A stretch of 42,337 nucleotides of DNA from Candidatus Desulfolinea nitratireducens (GCA_014382535.1 JACNJN010000187.1:1-42337), one strand, 5' to 3'; counted from the stretch's first letter, positions 7,378 through 15,863 are shown. Notes: a model not told the origin generated them from the sequence alone. Numbers and translations: made by a program.

Positions 7378-7695
7378 ATGCCCATGATTGATTTGGATGG
7401 TGTCCAATTAGAAGTTGACGAAGACGGCTTCATCGAAAATCCTGATGAATGGAGCGAAAAGTTGGCAGCCGCAATTGCCAAGACTGAGGAAGTTGAAGAA
7501 CTTTCTGAAGATCACTGGAAAATTGTCAACTATTTGCGAGATTACTATAAGAAATTTGGTATCGCTCCAATGATTCGTAAGCTTTGCAAGGAGACCGGGT
7601 ACGATCTCAAAACGATCTATGAGATGTTCCCAAGCGGTCCGGCAAAAGGTGCCTGCAAGATCGCAGGTTTGCCCAAACCAACTGGATGTGTCTAG
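7378..7695 (+). CDS. dsrC: DsrC sulfur-carrier protein
   Basis: 105 aa substrate partner of DsrAB. The C-terminal arm GACKIAGLPKPTGCV carries Cys93 and Cys104 at exactly the positions described in Desulfovibrio DsrC, so it should form the trisulfide product that DsrK reduces. The body has the family motifs EDHWKIVNYLRDYY, KKFGIAPMIRKLCKETG and the AGLPKP tail. TAGGAGGTAG lies upstream of the ATG; a second in-frame ATG two codons later is possible. DsrC is normally produced in large excess over DsrAB, which fits the stable hairpin that follows its stop codon. Confidence 0.97.
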   Translation: MPMIDLDGVQLEVDEDGFIENPDEWSEKLAAAIAKTEEVEELSEDHWKIVNYLRDYYKKFGIAPMIRKLCKETGYDLKTIYEMFPSGPAKGACKIAGLPKPTGCV

Positions 7696-7736
7696 TTACT
7701 CTCTGCACAAAACTGTAATATCAAAGTCAAAGTCCA

Positions 7737-7796
7737 GGGATAGGGGGGGAGTAGATGTGCATCAAAAGCCATCTTCTCTATTCTCCACCCCTATCC
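7737..7796 (+). terminator. attenuator or processing hairpin between dsrC and dsrM
   Basis: GGGATAGGGG and CCCCTATCCC pair perfectly over 10 bp, and the adjoining GGAGTAGA and TCTATTCTCC extend the stem imperfectly. The following bases are TTGTCGTTT, a poor but U-leaning tail. Lying in the only longer gap inside the dsr run, it could cause partial termination or protect the dsrC 3' end, raising dsrABDC transcript over dsrMKJ. Confidence 0.55.
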
Positions 7797-7819
7797 CTTG
7801 TCGTTTACGTTGAGGATCT

Positions 7820-8566
7820 ATGAGTACAAGCGATATTTTGTGGACACTGCTTTCGTTATTCTTCATTGGATTGGCATACTTTGCAACATTCGCTTTCGTT
7901 GCAGGTTTGCTATGGAGGCTGTACGGCTACTTGCGTACACCTATGCCATTGCCACATTCGTTGACACCAGCGCCAAAAACAGAAGGGGGCGCCGTTCTGA
8001 GGGTTCTTGGCGATGTAACTCTTTTTCCAAATTTATTCAAAGCTGATAAATGGCTGTGGGCTGGTGCCTGGATTTTTCACGCCGCCTTGGTTTCAGTCCT
8101 GTTTCGTCACCTGCGTTATTTTACCTACCCTGTGCCGGGCATCGTTCTGTATATGGAACCTGTAGCGCTGTTTTTCGGCATCTTGTTTGGGGTTGCGGCC
8201 TTGTTCCTGTTCTGGAGACGATTGGGCTTGCCGCGTACTCTCTATATCTCCAACATTCCCGATTATTTCATCTTGGTGTTGCTTGGACTGGTTGCTGCTA
8301 CAGGACTGATGGTGAGCTACTGGATGCACGTCAATATCGTCGATGTGAAGAGCTTCATTCTGGGATTGATGACATTCCGTCTGGTCGAAGTGCCTCGCCA
8401 TCCCTTATTCCTTTTGCATTTATTCTTTATTCTGGTCCTAATGATTTACTTCCCCTTCAGCAAATTAATGCACGCTGGCGGGATTATCTTCAGCCCGTCA
8501 CGGCATCAACCATTCCAGGTACAGGTACGTGGCAAAAGATACAAGAATCCTGTTGAACGCTACTAA
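7820..8566 (+). CDS. dsrM: DsrM, heme b membrane subunit of the Dsr membrane complex
   Basis: 248 aa, about five to six transmembrane helices, NarI-like. It oxidises menaquinol and passes electrons through two b hemes to DsrK. Probable heme ligands are the histidines in WIFHAALVSVLFRHLRYF and in the C-terminal LLHLFFILVLMIYFPFSKLM followed by HAGG, a segment typical of DsrM. It is shorter than many DsrM proteins (about 330 aa in Desulfovibrio). GAGGATCT precedes the ATG. It forms a unit with dsrK and dsrJ, and a second, more divergent M/K pair lies 10 kb downstream. Confidence 0.92.
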   Translation: MSTSDILWTLLSLFFIGLAYFATFAFVAGLLWRLYGYLRTPMPLPHSLTPAPKTEGGAVLRVLGDVTLFPNLFKADKWLWAGAWIFHAALVSVLFRHLRYFTYPVPGIVLYMEPVALFFGILFGVAALFLFWRRLGLPRTLYISNIPDYFILVLLGLVAATGLMVSYWMHVNIVDVKSFILGLMTFRLVEVPRHPLFLLHLFFILVLMIYFPFSKLMHAGGIIFSPSRHQPFQVQVRGKRYKNPVERY

Positions 8567-8588
8567 GCTACTGGTCTAGAGAAAACCC

Positions 8589-10037
8589 ATGGCAAAATTT
8601 GACGAGACCCCCATCATCAAGGATCCCGCGGTAAAAGGTGAACTTCGTCCGCCCAAGATCCGCGAACACGCTTCTGCGGAAGTGAAATGTCATCCCAGTA
8701 AGCCAAAGGATACAGCAGCGATAAACTTGCCCTCGGAACTTGTACCGGATTGGCAGGAGCGGGCAATTGCCAGATTTGGTGAATTGCTGGATAAAAACCA
8801 GGCTTTGCGTGTGTATATGGATGCCTGCGTGCGTTGTGGGGCCTGCACCGATAAATGCCAATTCTTCCTGGGGACGGGCGACCCTCAGAATTTCCCGGTC
8901 GCCCGTGCAGAACTGATGCGCAAAGTCTATAGACGCTATTTCACACCTGCGGGTCTCGTTCCAGGTCTGGGAGATGCTGCTGATTTCGATGAGGAAATGC
9001 TCCAGAAGTGGTACACCTACTTCTATCAGTGTTCGGAATGCCGGCGTTGCTCGGTCTTCTGCCCTTACGGGATCGATACAGCCGAGATAACGGCAGCAGC
9101 CCGCGAGATCATGGCTTCGATCGGTATCTCCACGAAATATGTCACAGAGGTTGTTGCCAAGGTTTATGAAACGGGTAACAACCTGGGCATCCCTCCCTTA
9201 GCCTGGATCGATAACAGCGAATTTCTCGCAGAAGATATGGAGGAGATAACAGGTTTACCGATCCAGTTCCCGGTGGATGAGGAGGGGGCAGATATTTTAC
9301 TTATTCCCCCTTCCGCAGATAATTTTGCCAATACAGATACGATGATCGGCTATGGCAAATTATTTCACTTTCTCGGAGTCAGTTGGACGACAAGTACATA
9401 CTGCAATGAGGCGGGTAATTTTGGCCTTTTCCTGAATTTTGAAAATCTTCAGAAGGTTAATCAGCGAATGCTTGAAGCTGGTCGACAATTAGGTGCCAAG
9501 ACAATTATCTGGGGGGAATGCGGACATGCCTGGCGAGCTGGAATCCTAACTCCTACTTTAAGTGGGTCAATGGATGACTTTGATCCCCCATATCCTTATC
9601 ATATTAGCCAATATATCGTCGATATGTTTCGCAAGGGAGCCTTTGAAGGGCATATTGATAAATCAGCCAATGATGAATTCCTGGTGACCTACCATGACCC
9701 CTGTAACTCAGCCCGTGCCGGAAATTTGCTCGACGAGCCCCGCGAGATCATTCGCAATACATGTAATCGCTTTGTAGAAATGCCGAGAAATACGATTCGA
9801 GAAAATACATTTTGTTGTGGCGCTGGTGGGGGGTTGTTAACCGACGAGTTGATGCCAATACGAATGGCGGGCGGAAAGCCGCGTGCAGAGGCAGTCAAAT
9901 ATACACAAGCTAACTACCTTGCCACAGTTTGCGCAATTTGCAAAGCACAATTGCCTGAGCTAATGAAGTATTGGGAAGTTCCCGTTCAGGTAGGTGGCGT
10001 AATCGATTTATTAGCAAATTCTCTGAAGCTGAAGTAG
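8589..10037 (+). CDS. dsrK: DsrK, HdrD-like iron-sulfur subunit that reduces the DsrC trisulfide
   Basis: 482 aa cytoplasmic catalytic subunit. An N-terminal extension of ~75 residues is followed by two [4Fe-4S] sites (CVRCGACTDKCQFFLG and CSECRRCSVFCPYGIDT) and two CCG domains binding the non-cubane cluster: WGECGHAWRA, TYHDPCNSARAG, NTFCCGAGGGLLTDE and TVCAICKAQLPELM. This is the standard DsrK layout. The gene lies 22 nt after dsrM. The protein docks on DsrM at the inner membrane and receives its electrons for the DsrC disulfide or trisulfide. Assignment over generic HdrD is supported by the neighbouring dsrC, dsrM and dsrJ. Confidence 0.93.
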   Translation: MAKFDETPIIKDPAVKGELRPPKIREHASAEVKCHPSKPKDTAAINLPSELVPDWQERAIARFGELLDKNQALRVYMDACVRCGACTDKCQFFLGTGDPQNFPVARAELMRKVYRRYFTPAGLVPGLGDAADFDEEMLQKWYTYFYQCSECRRCSVFCPYGIDTAEITAAAREIMASIGISTKYVTEVVAKVYETGNNLGIPPLAWIDNSEFLAEDMEEITGLPIQFPVDEEGADILLIPPSADNFANTDTMIGYGKLFHFLGVSWTTSTYCNEAGNFGLFLNFENLQKVNQRMLEAGRQLGAKTIIWGECGHAWRAGILTPTLSGSMDDFDPPYPYHISQYIVDMFRKGAFEGHIDKSANDEFLVTYHDPCNSARAGNLLDEPREIIRNTCNRFVEMPRNTIRENTFCCGAGGGLLTDELMPIRMAGGKPRAEAVKYTQANYLATVCAICKAQLPELMKYWEVPVQVGGVIDLLANSLKLK

Positions 10038-10046
10038 GAGACACTT

Positions 10047-10349
10047 ATGCGTAAAGTAGCTTTGTCTCTTGTCACACTTGGAATTCTCATCCTCAGCATT
10101 GCCTTTTACCCACAATATGTGGAAAAGCCGGTCAAGGATGGGGAAGGGCCGCTGGCGGTTTATCTTGACCCGAGCCTGCCAGCCCCCGAGTACCATAGCC
10201 CCTTGGACTGGTGGCAAGCCAATCACAAGGATATTGTCAATCGCGGCGATCTGGTTAAGGCCGATTGCCTGCAATGTCATGATCCTGTCACTTCCTGCAA
10301 TAATTGCCATGCCTACGTTGGCGTGGACGCAATCCTCCTGGCACCTTAA
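10047..10349 (+). CDS. dsrJ: DsrJ-like diheme cytochrome c, lacking the third heme
   Basis: 100 aa. An uncleaved N-terminal membrane helix (residues ~5-22) anchors a periplasmic domain with two heme c sites, C74-LQ-C-H78 and C84-NN-C-H88, the second followed by AYVGV as in DsrJ. Canonical DsrJ continues with a third site of the PYCWDCH type at this point; here the chain ends DAILLAP. So this is a shortened DsrJ with two hemes instead of three. It starts 10 nt after dsrK with a TAGGAGA ribosome binding site. The periplasmic electron partner may differ from the canonical one, given the Rieske protein that follows. Confidence 0.8.
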   Translation: MRKVALSLVTLGILILSIAFYPQYVEKPVKDGEGPLAVYLDPSLPAPEYHSPLDWWQANHKDIVNRGDLVKADCLQCHDPVTSCNNCHAYVGVDAILLAP

Positions 10350-10364
10350 CAGGTGAGCGACACT

Positions 10365-10814
10365 ATGAAAACCATACCTGATCCAACGCCTAAACCATCT
10401 GTCTTTACCAGCCGCCGCCAGTTCATTCAGCTTGGACTGGCTACTGTAAGTGCGGCCTGGCTGGGAACCTGGTTGCAGGTGCGCCTGTTTCCTCAGACAA
10501 ATACAATCCAGGAAGCCAAACCAGTCTCGTTCCCGCTGTCCGAACTGCCCGTAGGCGGGACGAAAACCATCACCTATGGTGGTGTGTCAGTTGTGGTCTT
10601 ACGAACAAGGGAAAGCCTGCGGGCGTTTTCGCTGGTTTGTACACACTTGGGATGTCTCGTAGCGTGGGAGAAAGATAAAAAAGAATTCTATTGTCCCTGT
10701 CATGATGGTCGTTTCGATGAATTTGGTGATGTGCTTGCCGGCCCCCCACCCATCCCGTTGGAACAGTTCCCCATAAGCGTCGAAGGCGAGATGGTTACTG
10801 TAGGTGAGATTTGA
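10365..10814 (+). CDS. Tat-exported Rieske [2Fe-2S] protein
   Basis: 149 aa. The N-terminus carries a twin-arginine motif with hydrophobic stretch (TSRRQFIQLGLATVSAAWLG), so the folded cluster protein is exported and stays membrane-anchored. The Rieske ligands are CTHLGC and CPCHDGRFDEFG in the C-terminal beta domain, followed by the GPPPIPL proline loop. I place the start at the ATG preceded by AGGTGA at 8 nt spacing; a GTG 12 nt upstream is the alternative. In bc complexes this protein passes quinol electrons to cytochrome c, but no cytochrome b of a bc1/b6f type is nearby. It lies between dsrJ and a monoheme gene, an unusual context for a Dsr locus. Confidence 0.93.
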   Translation: MKTIPDPTPKPSVFTSRRQFIQLGLATVSAAWLGTWLQVRLFPQTNTIQEAKPVSFPLSELPVGGTKTITYGGVSVVVLRTRESLRAFSLVCTHLGCLVAWEKDKKEFYCPCHDGRFDEFGDVLAGPPPIPLEQFPISVEGEMVTVGEI

Positions 10815-10828
10815 GACCGGAGACTGAA

Positions 10829-11203
10829 ATGAAACGAATCTTGATTCTTCTTGGCTCATTGCTTCTTGTCATAGAGTTGTTTATGGTGTTGTTCCTTGTC
10901 TCAACGGTGCAGGCTTTGCCAGAATACTCTGCACAAACAGGTGAACCGTGTTTCAGTTGTCACGTCAGCCCTTCAGGTGGTGGCCCGCGCGGGCCGCGTG
11001 GACAGGCTTGGGTGGCCTCCGAAAAACCTGGCTACGTACCGGATACGCTGCAGGCACTGGAGTTGCTGGGCGTCGAATTGACGGTAGATCCGGCCTATTT
11101 CACGGTAACAGACCTCGAGGTCCAAAAAGCCGAAGCGCTCAAGACTATTTCCGAGCATGGACAGCCTCTATACCGTTGGTTAAGTGGATACGATGGAAAT
11201 TAG
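10829..11203 (+). CDS. exported monoheme c-type cytochrome-like protein
   Basis: 124 aa. Signal peptide of ~29 residues, with probable cleavage after STVQA. A single heme site C41-FS-C-H45 is followed by VSPSGGGPRGPRG, a glycine-rich loop resembling the CxxCHxxPxGGG motif of some respiratory cytochromes. The rest (to residue 124) has no second heme and no obvious domain. The ATG at 10829 has GGAG just upstream; a TTG further up is less likely. It lies directly after the Rieske gene and before the MopB subunit, so it may carry electrons between them in the periplasm. Confidence 0.7.
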   Translation: MKRILILLGSLLLVIELFMVLFLVSTVQALPEYSAQTGEPCFSCHVSPSGGGPRGPRGQAWVASEKPGYVPDTLQALELLGVELTVDPAYFTVTDLEVQKAEALKTISEHGQPLYRWLSGYDGN

Positions 11204-11236
11204 TCTACATCCGTTGATTGGTAAAGGATAGCCTGC

Positions 11237-13606
11237 ATGGAAAATTCCCAATCCCAGACCCAGAAATCAAAATTATCCCGCCGAGATTTCCTTAAGATCG
11301 GGGCCGCAACTGTAGTCGCTGGTGCGGGTGTTAGTGTCGTGCAATCTGCTAAAAAGCCAGTTGTTACTCAGAGTGGTTCTTTGGAAGAAGCCATTATCAA
11401 AACGACCTGTGCGCTATGCCCCTCAGGCTGCGGATTGGACGTACGTGTAGTGAATGGTAAAGCCGTGAAAGTTGAAGGCAACCCGCTACATCCGCTCAAT
11501 CAGGGTGTCTGTTGTCTAAAAGGGCAAACTGCCTTGGAAGTGCTCTATAGCCCGGAACGAATCAAACATCCGCGCATCCAGACCGGTGCGCGTGGCTCAG
11601 GTGATTGGAAAGAAATCTCCTGGGATGAGGCGCTTGACTTGGTAGTGGATAAGCTTGCGGAATTACGCGAGGACGGGAAATCGCACAGTGTGGCACTTAT
11701 GCACGGAGAACTACGCGGACAGATGCGTCAGGTGGTCAACCGTTTCATGCGTGCTTATGGCTCACCAAATGTGATCTCGCGCGAAAGCCTGGGGGAGGGC
11801 ACTGCCCGCCTGGCAATGTGGCTTTCGCAGGGTGTGAACACGATCCCGGTTTATGACATCAATAATGCCAATTATGTACTCACCTTTGGTGGAAACCTGC
11901 TCGAATCCAGTCGTAACCTGATCGGCTATTTGAGCGCTACAGCCTTTATGCGCCGCGGACGCCCACAGCGCGGCAAGTTGGTGGCAGTTCACCCGCGCCT
12001 TTCGTTGACTGGTATCAAGGCCGACGAATGGGTGCCGATCCGGCCCGGCACATATGGCGCTCTGGCCTTGGGCATGGCGAGTGTCATCATCAACAGCAAG
12101 TTGTACGATGAAGATTTTGTGCGCGATTTTACCTATGGCTTCGAAGACTTCGAAGATGCAGAAAGTAATTCGCATCAAGGCTTCAAGTCTCTGGTGCTCG
12201 AATCCTACACGCTTGACAGAGTTTCAGCCATCACGGGGGTGCCAACAGATGTCATCGCCCGCGTGGCAGGCGAGTTTGCAACCAACCGGCCTGCTGTGGC
12301 TGTATTGCCCACCGAACCGGGCGAGCTCTCGAGCGGCAATGCACTCCATACTGCGCTGGCGGTACATGCGCTGAATGCGCTGGTTGGTTCGATTGATGCG
12401 CAGGGTGGCGTCATCCTTCAGCGCTTCCCGGAATTGACTGAGTGGCCTGCCTACGCCCTCGACAGCGATGCCAGAAAGGGTGAAAAGCAGGAACGCCTTG
12501 ACGGGGCTGGTACACAATTCCCTTTGGCGATTTCAGCTTACCAGAACGTACCGGAAAGAATCCTAAAGGGAAAGCCTTATCCAATTGAAGCGCTTTTCCT
12601 GCTGAACGACAACCCGGTTTACGATGTGCCCAACGGCGGGCAGAGTGTGGAAGCGCTGATGAAGGTACCCTTCGTGGTTAGTTTTGCTTCCACCTTGGAT
12701 GAAAGCGCCGCGCACGCTGATTTAATCCTGCCTGCCAGCACTTTTATGGAAGTTTGGGGTGATGATTATCTGGAAGGCACGGGTTACCCCGGTATTTCCC
12801 TGCGCCGTCCAGTGGTTGAGCCTGTTCACGACACGCGTGCTCCCGGGGATGTGCTGCTTGATTTGGCACAACGTTTGGGGGGATCTGTAGGAAAGGCCTT
12901 CCCTTGGAACTCCTATAAGGAACTGATCGAAGACCGTCTCTCCACGCTGGATTGGGAGAAGCTGGAGGCCAATGGAAATTGGTCTGAATTGGTGTACTTC
13001 AACGCGGAACCTGGCAGCCCAGCCTGGAATGATGTGGTCGGACGTGACCGCCTGAACGCGCCCAAAGATGGACGCTTCGACTTCTTCTCCCGTGAACTCT
13101 TTGCCACGCTCGCCCCGGACTCCGATTTATCTTGCTTGCCACACTTCGAGATTCCCACCACCCTGACAGACAGTACCGCAGATTCCATCGAATACCCATT
13201 CCTGCTAGTCACGCAGCCGCTGATCACGCAATCCCAGCAGTGGCAGGGCATTGTCCCAACTTTGCAGGAGAGTTACGGCCTGCAAGGAAACGTCAAATGG
13301 GATAGCTGGGTGGAGGTTAGTCAGAAAGCTGCCGAAGCCTTGCATTTAGAAGACGGGGAACGCGTCTGGGTGGAATCGCCGATTAATCGGGTGCAAGCCA
13401 CGGTCCGCGTATATGCGGGCATTTGGCCGAACGCGGTCTACCTGCCGCCCGGGCAGGGACATCATACCTTTGTACGTTGGGGTCGCAAATCCAAAGAAAA
13501 TTCTATTGTTGGGGCTAACCCCAATATGCTAACTAAGTTTGATAGCGAACCGCTGACGGGTCTGGCTGTTGCCGGCCCTGCCCGCGTCCGAATTTATCCG
13601 GTTTGA
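11237..13606 (+). CDS. Tat-exported molybdopterin-oxidoreductase-fold (MopB) subunit
   Basis: 789 aa. Twin-arginine signal (SRRDFLKIGAATVVAGAG, residues 14-31), then a CxxCxxxC...C cluster site formed by C58, C61, C65 and C92 or C93, the molybdopterin-binding domain, and the C-terminal MopB dinucleotide domain (WVEVSQKAAEALHLEDGERVW region). It resembles PsrA/PhsA/TtrA and also ActB or QrcB. The region where Psr/Phs/Ttr enzymes have the Mo-ligating Cys reads VISRESLGEG (179-188), with no cysteine. It may bind Mo by another ligand, or be a redox-inactive scaffold as in alternative complex III and Qrc. Next genes encode matching FeS and NrfD subunits, so it is the periplasmic part of a three-subunit quinone-linked complex. 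Confidence 0.85.
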   Translation: MENSQSQTQKSKLSRRDFLKIGAATVVAGAGVSVVQSAKKPVVTQSGSLEEAIIKTTCALCPSGCGLDVRVVNGKAVKVEGNPLHPLNQGVCCLKGQTALEVLYSPERIKHPRIQTGARGSGDWKEISWDEALDLVVDKLAELREDGKSHSVALMHGELRGQMRQVVNRFMRAYGSPNVISRESLGEGTARLAMWLSQGVNTIPVYDINNANYVLTFGGNLLESSRNLIGYLSATAFMRRGRPQRGKLVAVHPRLSLTGIKADEWVPIRPGTYGALALGMASVIINSKLYDEDFVRDFTYGFEDFEDAESNSHQGFKSLVLESYTLDRVSAITGVPTDVIARVAGEFATNRPAVAVLPTEPGELSSGNALHTALAVHALNALVGSIDAQGGVILQRFPELTEWPAYALDSDARKGEKQERLDGAGTQFPLAISAYQNVPERILKGKPYPIEALFLLNDNPVYDVPNGGQSVEALMKVPFVVSFASTLDESAAHADLILPASTFMEVWGDDYLEGTGYPGISLRRPVVEPVHDTRAPGDVLLDLAQRLGGSVGKAFPWNSYKELIEDRLSTLDWEKLEANGNWSELVYFNAEPGSPAWNDVVGRDRLNAPKDGRFDFFSRELFATLAPDSDLSCLPHFEIPTTLTDSTADSIEYPFLLVTQPLITQSQQWQGIVPTLQESYGLQGNVKWDSWVEVSQKAAEALHLEDGERVWVESPINRVQATVRVYAGIWPNAVYLPPGQGHHTFVRWGRKSKENSIVGANPNMLTKFDSEPLTGLAVAGPARVRIYPV

Positions 13607-13632
13607 GTGGAACTTTATTCTGGAGGTAGCAC

Positions 13633-14319
13633 ATGCTCCGTTGGGGAATGGTAATTGATCTCGATAAATGCTTTGCCTGCCAGAGCTGCACCGCAGCCTG
13701 TCGCATGGAAAACAATACGCCTGTCGCCGGTAAAGATCAGGCCGATATGGGACGCGCTATCCTGTGGAACGAGGTATTACCTTTTGTGGAAGGTGAGTAT
13801 CCGAACGTGCATACTACGATCTTGCCGCGTCCCTGTATGCACTGTGATGAGCCAAGCTGTGTGAAAGTCTGTCCGGTGCAGGCGACCTTTATGAACGAAG
13901 AGGGCACTGTGCTGGTGAATTATGACCGCTGTATCGGCTGTCGTATGTGCACGGTGGCCTGCCCATATGCTGTGCGTTATTTTAACTGGTATGCCCCAGA
14001 ATGGCCGGATGCACTAAAGGAACATTTGAATCCTGATCCTGAAGTGGCGCCGCGTCCCAAAGGTGTGGTCGAAAAATGTACATTCTGTGTACAGCGCCTG
14101 CGTAAGGCGCGCGAAGAAGCCGAGGCTGAAGGCCGTACCTTCAACGCAACGGACTACACTCCGGCCTGCGTGGAAACCTGTACAGGACGAGCCCGCTACT
14201 TTGGCGACCTGAATGACCCCAACAGCCTGGTGTCCAAGCTGTCGCACAGCCCGCGTGCCTTCCGGATGTTCGAAGAATTGGGGACTCATCCGAAGGTCTA
14301 TTACTTAAAACAAGGGTGA
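13633..14319 (+). CDS. four-[4Fe-4S] ferredoxin subunit (PsrB/NrfC/DsrO type)
   Basis: 228 aa electron-transfer subunit. Four cysteine groups are visible: C13/16/19/23 (CFACQSCTAAC), CMHCDEPSCVKVC, CIGCRMCTVAC and the later CTFC with ACVETC, the arrangement of PsrB, NrfC and DsrO. It has no signal peptide of its own, so it is presumably exported together with the Tat-tagged MopB subunit, unlike DsrO which carries its own Tat signal. TGGAGG precedes the ATG, and the stop overlaps the NrfD start. It wires the MopB subunit to the membrane quinone site. Confidence 0.93.
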   Translation: MLRWGMVIDLDKCFACQSCTAACRMENNTPVAGKDQADMGRAILWNEVLPFVEGEYPNVHTTILPRPCMHCDEPSCVKVCPVQATFMNEEGTVLVNYDRCIGCRMCTVACPYAVRYFNWYAPEWPDALKEHLNPDPEVAPRPKGVVEKCTFCVQRLRKAREEAEAEGRTFNATDYTPACVETCTGRARYFGDLNDPNSLVSKLSHSPRAFRMFEELGTHPKVYYLKQG

Positions 14320-15662
14320 TGGCAATGGAACCAAAGAATCAACACACACAAACGATCCTTGCTCCCATACGAAAAGTTTCCAAAGGAGACTACCTTCTAT
14401 GGGGCGCGTTAACTGCGTTGCTGCTATCTGGTCTGGTTGCATGGATCTGGCAATATATTGAAGGTCTTGGCATTACAGGGATGAATCGTCCGGTTTACTG
14501 GGGCGTGTACATCACCAATTTTGTTTTCTTCATTGGCCTGGCACACTCAGGCACTTTTATCTCGGCCATCCTGCGCATAGCTGGTCAGAGTTGGCGTGCC
14601 CCGCTGACCCGCGCTGCTGAAGCGATCACGCTTTTCAGCCTGCCTTTCGGCGCCGGCTCAATCATCATCGATATGGGCCGCCCAGAACGATTACTCAATC
14701 TTGTGTTTTACGGCCGTTATCAATCACCGATCTTGTGGGATGTCACTGCTGTCAGTCTTTACTTGCTTTCCAGCGTTGTCTTTTTCTATCTTTCGCTACT
14801 TCCGGACATTGCCATGTGCCGCGACCGCTTGACGAATGTCCCGCATTGGCAGCACCGTATGTACGAGATCCTTGCCTTGGGATGGAACCATGATTCTGAA
14901 CAGTACCACCGACTTGAGAAGGTGCTGGATGGTATGGCTGTTTTCATGACCATGCTAGTTGTCACAGTACACACTGTCGTTTCTTGGCTCTTTGGCATGA
15001 CGGTACAACCTGGCTGGCATACGGCTTTAATCGGGCCGTTCTTCCTTCTCGGCGCAATCCTTTCTGGAACGGCAGCAGTTGTCATTGTTCTGGCGCTGTT
15101 GCGTAAAGCCTATCGCTTGGAAAAAGTTTTGCATAATGGGCTCTTCAATTCACTGCGCAAACTTTTGATCACCTTTGTCCTCGGATGGCTGTATATGATG
15201 ATTGCTGAATACCTGACCATTGGCTACAGCAATATGACCGAGGAGATGGTCGTCCTGACCGATAAATTCAGCGGTACTTATGCGACGATGTTTTGGAGCA
15301 TGACCGTTTTCGTGTTTGTTATTCCCTTGCTAATCTTTATCTTCAAAGGCAAGAACAGTGTCGGCTGGATGGTGTTTGCATCCGTACTGATCAATATCGG
15401 TATGTGGATGGAACGCTATATCGTCATCATCCCGACCGAGATTAGCCCGCGTATGTTGCACGTAATGGGGCAGGGAAGTTACCTGCCTGCCTTGCCCGAG
15501 ATACTGATCACGATAGCCTGTTTTGCTGGATTGATTCTGCTGTATGCGGTTTTCACTCGTTTCTTTCCGATTATCCCTATTTGGGAAACAGCAGAGGAAC
15601 TCCCCGGTCACGCCCATTCCACGAAAACGTCGCCAGCGCCCAGCTCGGCATCTAGCGATTAA
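14319..15662 (+). CDS. NrfD/PsrC-type quinone-interacting membrane subunit
   Basis: 447 aa, about ten transmembrane helices. Segments such as MNRPVYWGVYITNFVFFIGL with AHSGTFISAILR and IDMGRPERLLNLVFYGRYQSPI are typical of long NrfD proteins, and the first resembles ActC of alternative complex III and QrcD. It exchanges electrons between the (mena)quinone pool and the ferredoxin subunit and may take part in proton movement. It starts at the ATG of the TGATG overlap with the FeS gene. The Ala/Ser/Thr-rich C-terminal tail is cytoplasmic. It may take the place of DsrP, which belongs to the same family. Confidence 0.92.
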   Translation: MAMEPKNQHTQTILAPIRKVSKGDYLLWGALTALLLSGLVAWIWQYIEGLGITGMNRPVYWGVYITNFVFFIGLAHSGTFISAILRIAGQSWRAPLTRAAEAITLFSLPFGAGSIIIDMGRPERLLNLVFYGRYQSPILWDVTAVSLYLLSSVVFFYLSLLPDIAMCRDRLTNVPHWQHRMYEILALGWNHDSEQYHRLEKVLDGMAVFMTMLVVTVHTVVSWLFGMTVQPGWHTALIGPFFLLGAILSGTAAVVIVLALLRKAYRLEKVLHNGLFNSLRKLLITFVLGWLYMMIAEYLTIGYSNMTEEMVVLTDKFSGTYATMFWSMTVFVFVIPLLIFIFKGKNSVGWMVFASVLINIGMWMERYIVIIPTEISPRMLHVMGQGSYLPALPEILITIACFAGLILLYAVFTRFFPIIPIWETAEELPGHAHSTKTSPAPSSASSD

Positions 15663-15680
15663 CGCACTCAGGAGCTTTAC

Positions 15681-15863
15681 ATGGATATTGGCGCTTTAGT
15701 TCACGCATTTTTCGATAACGCTGGTCCTGGTAGCGTTCTTTTCATCTTGATAGTTGGTGGTGCCTGCATTTTTTATTATTTTCTAACTCGCTGGATCGTA
15801 GCGACTGAAAAACGGGATGAACCGACTACTCCAGAAGAACAACCGGAGAGCATGGACGCATGA
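15681..15863 (+). CDS. 60-aa single-helix membrane protein
   Basis: One transmembrane helix (residues ~18-36, SVLFILIVGGACIFYYFLT) with a charged, Glu/Pro-rich cytoplasmic tail (EKRDEPTTPEEQPE). AGGAGC precedes the ATG, and the stop overlaps the next gene by 4 bp (ATGA). Size and form resemble small accessory subunits of respiratory complexes such as CcoQ, but no family is recognised. Its position suggests a structural role in the MopB/NrfD complex. Confidence 0.7.
   Translation: MDIGALVHAFFDNAGPGSVLFILIVGGACIFYYFLTRWIVATEKRDEPTTPEEQPESMDA

Noticed and set aside
11237-13606. Reading the MopB gene as formate dehydrogenase or nitrate reductase
   Set aside because: No Cys or Sec at the ligand region, and the FeS/NrfD partners fit the Psr/Act/Qrc type better than Fdh or Nar.
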